Assembly (NCBI RefSeq): GCF_001280065.1
Contig: NZ_LGEA01000096.1
Coordinates: 1 to 64,000, forward strand
Source: Streptomyces sp. NRRL B-1140
GTDB taxonomy: Bacteria > Actinomycetota > Actinomycetes > Streptomycetales > Streptomycetaceae
Length of the DNA stretch: 64,000 nt
Direction of reading: 5' to 3'
The translations under genes and the position numbers were made by a program. Position 1 is the stretch's first letter. The number at the start of each line of letters is the position of its first letter. The notes below the pieces were generated by a model, which saw only the letters and a list, made by a program, of their open reading frames with translations, was not told the origin of the DNA and made no database searches. This document shows, one piece after another, positions 58,878 to 64,000 of the stretch.

Positions 58878-61238
58878 ATGTACTGGCCACCCGAAGGGAC
58901 AGCGTGCCTGATGCCCGACAAGTCGGCGGGAGTTGCCGTTCCCCAGGAGACCGTGGTCCCGAGGGCTCGTGCCGCCGTCGGGCGAGCGGCCGGCCTGCTC
59001 GACGCAGTGGCACGGTGGTCGTTCCGCCGTTGCTGGTGGGTACTCGGTTCTGCGGCCTGCCTGCTTGCGCTGTGCGCCGTGCTGGGCGTGAGCATGGGCG
59101 GCCGGTGGTCCAACGGGGGCTACAACGCGGAAGGTACGGCCGCCTGGCGGGCCGAGGACGCCGCGCGACCGTTCGCCGCGAGCACTCCCGATCTCGTCTT
59201 GTACGCCCGGCCCGGCCGGTCGGTCGACTCGCCCGGTGTGGCGGAGCAGGGCCGCCGGGTGACCGAACTGGCCGCACACGCACCGGGAGTCGAGGTCGCG
59301 CTGTCGTACTGGAGCACCGGGTTGGGCCCGTTGCGCACCGCGGACGGGCGTGGCGCGTTGCTGCGCATCGACCTCAAGGGCAGCGACTCTGATGCCGCCC
59401 GCACGGCCCGCAGCCTGGTGCCGGTCCTGCGGGCCGCCGCTCCGGGGTTGAGGCTGTCCGTGAGCGGCCCGGCCTGGGTGAACGTCACCGCCACCGAGCA
59501 GGCGCAACGCGATCTGTTGCACTCGGAGCTGTTCAACCTGCCCGTGGTTCTCCTGGTGCTGGTGCTGGCCTTCGGCTCTCTCGGTGCCACGCTCGTGCCC
59601 GTGGTGATCGGGGCGGCCGCGGCGTCCGGAGCCCTGGCCGTGCTGTCGGTCGTGACCCGGCTGACGCCGGTGACGGTCTTCGCGGTCAACCTCAGTTGCG
59701 CCCTCGGCTTCGGTCTGGCCGTCGACTACGCCCTGTTCACGCTCTCCCGCTACCGAGAGGAGCGCGCGCGTGGACTGGCCGCGGAGGAGGCGGTCGGGCG
59801 AGCGATGTCTACCACCGGACGGGCGGTGGTCTGCTGCGCCCTCACCATGGCGTGGTGCATGGCGGCGCTGCTGGTGTTCCCGTTGGGGCTCATCCGGTCG
59901 CTCGCGATCGCTTCGCTGATCGTCGTCGCGTTCTGCGCGGTAGGCACCGTGTTCCTGCTGCCCGCACTGGTGGCCGTACTGGGCGAGCGCATCGACGGGC
60001 TCATCGCGCCCCGGCGCTGGCGCCGGCTCCGGTCCGTCACCGGGGCATCGGTCAGCCCGGCCTGGCGGCAGGTCGCCGTCACCGTCACCAGGCGGCCCGT
60101 GCTGTGGGCCCTGGCCGGTTCCGCGCTGCTCCTGGGACTGGCGACGCCGGTCCTCGGACTTCGGCCGGCTCTGATGGACGAGACCATCCTCCCGCCCCAA
60201 GCCGAGGCGCGAGCCGCCGCAGAGGCTGTCCGCCGCGACTTCCCCTACCCGCCCGACCGACAACTGACGGTGGTGCTGCCCCGCACGGACCCGGTGGCCG
60301 AGGCGGCCGGTCTGGACGCCTACGCACGGCACCTCTCGACGCTCCCCGGCACGACGCGGGTGAGCACCGCCGCGGGGGACTACACCGGCGGGAGGCTCGC
60401 CGAAGCCCGGCACACCACGGCGTCCGCGAAGCGCGGAACACTGGTGGTGGCGTTCGCGGCGGAACCCGTGCAGTCCCGTGCGACCGCGAGGCTGGTCGAC
60501 GCCGTCCGCGGCACGCCGGCGCCGGGCCCGGCACAGGTCGCCGGAACCGCCGTCCATCTCGCCGACACCAGGCGGGCGGTGACCGCCGCGTGCGGCTGGT
60601 GGGCGGCCCTGACACTCGGCGGGGTGTTCATCATGCTGCTCGCCTTCACCAGGAGTCTGCTGATCGCGCTGAAGGCCGCCGCCCTGGGGGGACTGAGCAT
60701 CGGCGCGGCGCTGGGGCTGATGGTGCTGCTTTTCCAGCGGTGGCAGCTCCTGGGGCCGCCCGCGGGCGGTGGTGAGGCCGCCCTGGAGATCACCATGCCG
60801 TTGCTGGCCGCCGCCCTGGCGTTCGGACTCTGCGTGGACTACGAGGTGTTCCTCGTCTCCCGCATGGTGGAGGAGTGGCGGCGTACGCGCCGGAACACGG
60901 CTTCCATCGTGTTCGGCATCGAACACACCGGTCGGCTGTTCACCGCCGCGGCGCTGGTGGTGGCCGTCAGCATGGGCGCGCTGATGGCGTCCCAGGTGCG
61001 TCTGCTGGTGGTTCTCGGCGCGACCATGGCCGCCATCGTCATCCTCGACGCCACCGTCGTCCGGGGTGTCCTCGTCCCGGCGGTGATGCAGCTGGCTGGC
61101 CGGGCGAACTGGTGGACCCCCGCCACTCGCCGGCGCGCTCCGGCCAGCCCGTTCTCCCACCGCGACGGTGACAGAGCGCCGGACAGTGAGGATTCGGAAC
61201 GGCCACACGAACGGGTGAGGAGGCGGGCAGTCGAGTGA
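58878..61238 (+). CDS. MMPL/RND-family transporter
   Basis: About 786 residues with the duplicated MMPL layout. The first helix (RRCWWVLGSAACLLALCAVLGVSMGG) is followed by a large extracytoplasmic domain, a five-helix bundle (LPVVLLVLVLAFGSLGATLVPV, LGFGLAVDYALFTLSRYREE), a second helix (WALAGSALLLGLATPVLGL), a second outer domain, and a second bundle ending LAFGLCVDYEVFLVSRMVEEWRR. The paired xDY-F-xSR motifs (VDYALFTLSR, VDYEVFLVSR) are the proton-relay signatures. ATG 58878 (AGGAG 12 nt upstream) or ATG 58911 are possible starts. MMPLs export lipids or polyketides in actinobacteria, which suits the PKS neighbours. Confidence 0.92.
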   Translation: MYWPPEGTACLMPDKSAGVAVPQETVVPRARAAVGRAAGLLDAVARWSFRRCWWVLGSAACLLALCAVLGVSMGGRWSNGGYNAEGTAAWRAEDAARPFAASTPDLVLYARPGRSVDSPGVAEQGRRVTELAAHAPGVEVALSYWSTGLGPLRTADGRGALLRIDLKGSDSDAARTARSLVPVLRAAAPGLRLSVSGPAWVNVTATEQAQRDLLHSELFNLPVVLLVLVLAFGSLGATLVPVVIGAAAASGALAVLSVVTRLTPVTVFAVNLSCALGFGLAVDYALFTLSRYREERARGLAAEEAVGRAMSTTGRAVVCCALTMAWCMAALLVFPLGLIRSLAIASLIVVAFCAVGTVFLLPALVAVLGERIDGLIAPRRWRRLRSVTGASVSPAWRQVAVTVTRRPVLWALAGSALLLGLATPVLGLRPALMDETILPPQAEARAAAEAVRRDFPYPPDRQLTVVLPRTDPVAEAAGLDAYARHLSTLPGTTRVSTAAGDYTGGRLAEARHTTASAKRGTLVVAFAAEPVQSRATARLVDAVRGTPAPGPAQVAGTAVHLADTRRAVTAACGWWAALTLGGVFIMLLAFTRSLLIALKAAALGGLSIGAALGLMVLLFQRWQLLGPPAGGGEAALEITMPLLAAALAFGLCVDYEVFLVSRMVEEWRRTRRNTASIVFGIEHTGRLFTAAALVVAVSMGALMASQVRLLVVLGATMAAIVILDATVVRGVLVPAVMQLAGRANWWTPATRRRAPASPFSHRDGDRAPDSEDSERPHERVRRRAVE

Positions 61239-61288
61239 ACCGCGCCTCGTGACGTGCGGAACGGTTCGGGGCGGCGAGACGCCGCCCG

Positions 61289-61777
61289 GTGTCATCAATG
61301 GCCTTGAGTAGCAAGGGGCCTTGCGCTCCGGGCGGTCACCGGACACCACCCACCAGCGGCCTGAAGCCGGTCGGTGGCAGCCTCCTCGCCCTGCCGTGGA
61401 CGATCAGCGCGGTGGTGACCGCACTCGTCCGACGCGAACCGGTCGCCGGCGCCCTCACCGCCCTGACCTGTCTGACGCTGGCGGCGTCCGCCGCTCAGGC
61501 CGGCTGCGCCTGGATGCAGGCCCGCGCGGGGGAGGGCGTCGCGCGGGGCCTACGGGCGCGGGTCGCCCACCACACGCTGCGTCTGCCCCTCGCCGACGTC
61601 CGGGCGGCGCTGGAGAGCGGTCTGGTGCACGTCCCGGCGGCCGCCTTCGGCGTCCTGGCCGTCCTGACGGCAATGACCTGCCTTGATCCCCAGCTCGCCC
61701 TGGTGACTGTTGGGACGTTCCTCCTGGTCGATGTTCCCGCCCCGGGGCGATCTCTACGAACTCGTCGAGCCCGTTGA
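61289..61777 (+). pseudogene. Degenerate fragment of an ABC exporter membrane domain
   Basis: About 110 codons resemble the N-terminal membrane domain of the intact exporter upstream: LALPWTISAVVTALV, VARGLRARVAHHTLRLPLADVR, then ALESGLVHVPAAAFGVLAVLTAMTCLDPQLALVTVGTFLLV, parallel to its LLRLPLHAVR and ETGLVHLPVALTTTAATLTAMAVIDPVLTLVAVGAF. The linking segment with the LTARVTSDA block is deleted. After LLVD the sequence shifts to unrelated Arg-rich residues, and the rest of the protein, including the ATPase domain, is absent. It is a truncated relative of the neighbouring transporter. Confidence 0.7.
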
Positions 61778-61966
61778 TCTGGTGAGGACATACGACCCGG
61801 ACACCGTCGTGGGCAGGCTGACCGCCTTCCCTGCCAAGCGCGGCGGCCTCTGACCGCAGAGGCGTCCGTCCGCCTCTGGTGCAGCACCCGCGACCCGGCA
61901 CTACTCCGTGCAGACGTCGTAGCGGGGCGCGAGTGCTGCGGTCCAGGGCCTGAGCCGACGGTGCCG

Positions 61967-64000
61967 CTACTTGTGCATGACGCGATGGATGCGGTGAGCG
62001 ATGCCGTCGATGGTCGCTGCGGCCATCAGCTCCATGAGGGACAGTTCGCAACCGAAGGTCTGCTCCAGGGCCACTTTCAGCTCGGCGCCCATCAGCGAGT
62101 CCAGCCCGAGGTCGACCAGGTTGGCGGAAGGGTCCACGCGGTCCGGGGTGGTTTGCAGGATGTGCGCGGTGGCTTCGACGAGTGTCCCGGTGATCAGTTC
62201 GAGGCGAGCCTGGTCACCTTCGGCGGCCTTGAGACGCTGGCGCAGGTCATGGGCTTGGGCACGTTGTACCCGGCTGCCCTGGTGGCCCAGTTGAGCGGAG
62301 AACCTGGGCACGGTGAGCGCCGGGAGCAGGTGCGTGAGGCGTTCCCAGTCCATGACGCCGACGGCTGCATGACCCTCGGAACGGCTCAGATGCCGGTCGA
62401 GTGCGGTCAGGGCCATGGCCGGAGTGATCAGCCCGATGCCGGAACGGGTGATGGTCTCGGTCATGTTCGTCCGCGCGACGTATCCGGTCTCGGAGATGCC
62501 GCCCCAGGCCAGTGAGAGACCCGGCCGGCCCCGGTCGCGCCGTGAGCGCATCAGCGCTTCCATGTACAGGTTGGCGGCCGCGTAGGGCGCCTGGTGCTGG
62601 TTGCCGACCAGAGCGGCGACGGAGGAGTAGGTGACGAAGAAGTCGAGGTCACGGTCCTCGGTGAGCGCGTGAAGGACCTCGGAGCCGCGCACCTTGGGCG
62701 CCAGGACGGCGGCGAAACGCTTGGCGGTGAGGTCGGTCAGCGGGGCGTCGTCCAGGTGCATGGCGGCGTGCACGATGCCGCGCACCGGACGGCCGCGCCG
62801 GTCCGCTTCCGTGATGACCGCCCGGACGGCCTCGCGCTCGGTGATGTCCGCCGCGTGCACCTGGGTGGTCACGCCGGCGCGTTCGAGGTCGGCGAGCAGG
62901 CCCGCGGCTTCCGGAGCCTTGGCGCCGCGGCGGGAGACGAGGGCCAGGTGGCGGGCGCCCCGGGTGACCAGATGGCGGGCGGTCGTCGCGCCCAGCCCGC
63001 TCAGCCCGCCGGTCACCAGGTAGGTCGCGTCGGCGTCGAGGTGCGGCACCGGACGCGGGTCTTCTACGGCGATGGGCAGGCTGTCGGTGAAGGAGACCAC
63101 GACCTTGCCCAGATGGCGGGAGTGGCGCAGTGCGCTGAAAGCGTCACGGATGCGGGATGCCGGGTAGCTCTGGTGGGGCAGGGGCCGGTAGGTGCCGTCG
63201 GTGACGCGGTCTGTGAGCGTGCGAAAGGCGGCCGCGGCCTGTGCGGGGGCGTCCGCGATGAGCCGGGTGATGTCGACGCCGAAGTAGGCCAGGTTGTCCC
63301 GGAAGGGGCGCAGGAGCAGCGGGGAGTTGGCGTAGATGTCGCGCTTGCCCAGCTCGATGAACCGGCCGCCGGGCTTCAGGCATTCGAGGCTGCGCGCGAT
63401 GGCTTCGCCAGCTAGGGAGTTCAGGACGACGTCGACGCCCTGACCGTTGGTCAGTTCACGCACCCGGTGGCCGAAGGAGAGGTCGCGGGAGTTGCAGACC
63501 GCGTCGGCGCCCAGGGCATGCAGCAGGTCACGCTTGGCCGGGGTGCCCGCGGTGGCGATCACGCGGGCGCCGACGTTGCGGGCGTACATCAGGGCGGCCA
63601 GACCGATGCCCCCGGCGCCGCCGTGCACCAGCACCGTGTCACCGGCCCGCAGACGGGCGAGCGTTTCCAGGCTGTGCTGGACGGTGAGGTGGACGGCGGG
63701 CAGGGTCGCCGCCTGCTCGAAGGTCATGTGGTCGGGGATCCGGCCGGCCTGTTGGGTGCGTACGCGCACGTGGGAGGCGAAGGCGCCGTGGGCGAAGGCG
63801 AACACGCGGTCGCCCACCGACCAGTCGGTGACGTCCGGTCCGACGGCGGTGATGACGCCGGCGCACTCCAGGCCGAGGAGTGGTCCGGTGGGAGTGGCCG
63901 GCTCGGCGCCGGGTGGCAGCATGCCTTCGGCGAGCATCACGTCGCGGTAGTTGAGTGCGGCGGCCTTGACGCCCACGACCACCTCGCCCGCGCCGGGGCG
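61967..64000 (-). CDS. Second type I polyketide synthase, C-terminal ER-KR-ACP (continues beyond window)
   Basis: The last about 677 residues of a PKS whose 5' part lies outside the window; the frame is open to the edge. The ER (about 1-310 of the visible part) has ALNYRDVMLAEGMLPPG and VHGGAGGIGLAALMYA. The KR has TYLVTGGLSGLGATTARHL, AAMHLDDAPL, the SSVAALVGN Ser and the catalytic Tyr in QAPYAAANLYMEAL. The ACP has the phosphopantetheine Ser in VDLGLDSLMGAELK, and the protein ends IHRVMHK with no thioesterase. It is clearly a paralogue of the upstream PKS, sharing ER and KR block order and wording. It probably also has KS-AT-DH and perhaps cMT to the right. Confidence 0.94.
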   Translation of the reverse strand, partial: RPGAGEVVVGVKAAALNYRDVMLAEGMLPPGAEPATPTGPLLGLECAGVITAVGPDVTDWSVGDRVFAFAHGAFASHVRVRTQQAGRIPDHMTFEQAATLPAVHLTVQHSLETLARLRAGDTVLVHGGAGGIGLAALMYARNVGARVIATAGTPAKRDLLHALGADAVCNSRDLSFGHRVRELTNGQGVDVVLNSLAGEAIARSLECLKPGGRFIELGKRDIYANSPLLLRPFRDNLAYFGVDITRLIADAPAQAAAAFRTLTDRVTDGTYRPLPHQSYPASRIRDAFSALRHSRHLGKVVVSFTDSLPIAVEDPRPVPHLDADATYLVTGGLSGLGATTARHLVTRGARHLALVSRRGAKAPEAAGLLADLERAGVTTQVHAADITEREAVRAVITEADRRGRPVRGIVHAAMHLDDAPLTDLTAKRFAAVLAPKVRGSEVLHALTEDRDLDFFVTYSSVAALVGNQHQAPYAAANLYMEALMRSRRDRGRPGLSLAWGGISETGYVARTNMTETITRSGIGLITPAMALTALDRHLSRSEGHAAVGVMDWERLTHLLPALTVPRFSAQLGHQGSRVQRAQAHDLRQRLKAAEGDQARLELITGTLVEATAHILQTTPDRVDPSANLVDLGLDSLMGAELKVALEQTFGCELSLMELMAAATIDGIAHRIHRVMHK

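Noticed and set aside
58788..61349. An 850-codon open frame antisense to the MMPL transporter
   Set aside because: It is Arg/Gly/His-rich shadow sequence without motifs, whereas the plus strand encodes two complete MMPL repeats.
61731..61853. A 40-codon plus-strand frame (starting FPPRGDLYELVEPVD) after the ABC fragment
   Set aside because: It looks like a piece of some protein's C-terminus but has no ribosome-binding site and matches no family I know; too little to annotate.

Overview
The window looks like a high-GC Streptomyces-type chromosome. Signs include strong GC bias at third codon positions, frequent GTG starts, GTGA/ATGA start-stop overlaps, many ECF, GntR, IclR and HxlR regulators, a SpoIIE-type phosphatase with a STAS partner, and one in-frame TTA leucine codon (a possible bldA control point). 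No rRNA, tRNA, CRISPR array or intact insertion sequence was recognised.

Positions 1-16 kb hold assorted chromosomal genes. These are an ECF sigma factor, a CtaG/DUF2243 membrane pair, an AlaA-type aminotransferase divergent from an HxlR regulator, and a VWA-domain/membrane-protein pair. Two divergent NIS siderophore synthetases follow, with a small thioredoxin-fold ferredoxin, an APC permease, a Rieske protein and a CYP152-family P450. The P450 carries the active-site signature of terminal-olefin-forming enzymes.

Positions 16-24.3 kb contain a HipA-like kinase coupled to a SelW-like protein, then a purine/allantoin utilisation block: malate synthase, a MobA-like nucleotidyltransferase, a small protein, an IclR regulator (AllR-like), allantoinase and allantoicase. 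Three 15-bp sites of the form TTCC-N7-GGAA lie at the aceB and allR/allB promoters and define an apparent regulon. The order matches, from memory, the S. coelicolor SCO6243-SCO6248 region.

Positions 24.3-38.7 kb carry an SDR, an AIM24 protein, a two-component system, a Gfo/Idh dehydrogenase divergent from a GntR regulator, a ROK kinase, and an SNF2 helicase followed by a SWIM zinc-finger protein. Positions 38.9-43.1 kb look like a copper-linked locus: a Met/His-rich membrane protein, an ECF sigma factor and a YcnI-like protein, tightly overlapped with two DJ-1/PfpI-fold genes. The first of these is a GlxA-type regulator with the TTA codon. A STAS/SpoIIE pair closes the ordinary chromosome.

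At 45.6-46.3 kb there are gene fragments (the N-terminus of a 3-oxoadipate enol-lactonase and an internal piece of an NAD(P)-binding reductase). They mark the border of a biosynthetic island that runs off the right edge. The island has a single-module, fully reducing type I PKS (KS-AT-DH-cMT-ER-KR-ACP), a second PKS whose ER-KR-ACP end is visible, an unrecognised 466-residue protein coupled to an SDR and an ABC exporter, an MMPL/RND transporter, and two further decayed genes. Two reducing PKSs with an MMPL exporter suggest a methyl-branched, lipid-like polyketide. That is an inference; no release enzyme, loading enzyme or product-specific gene is visible.
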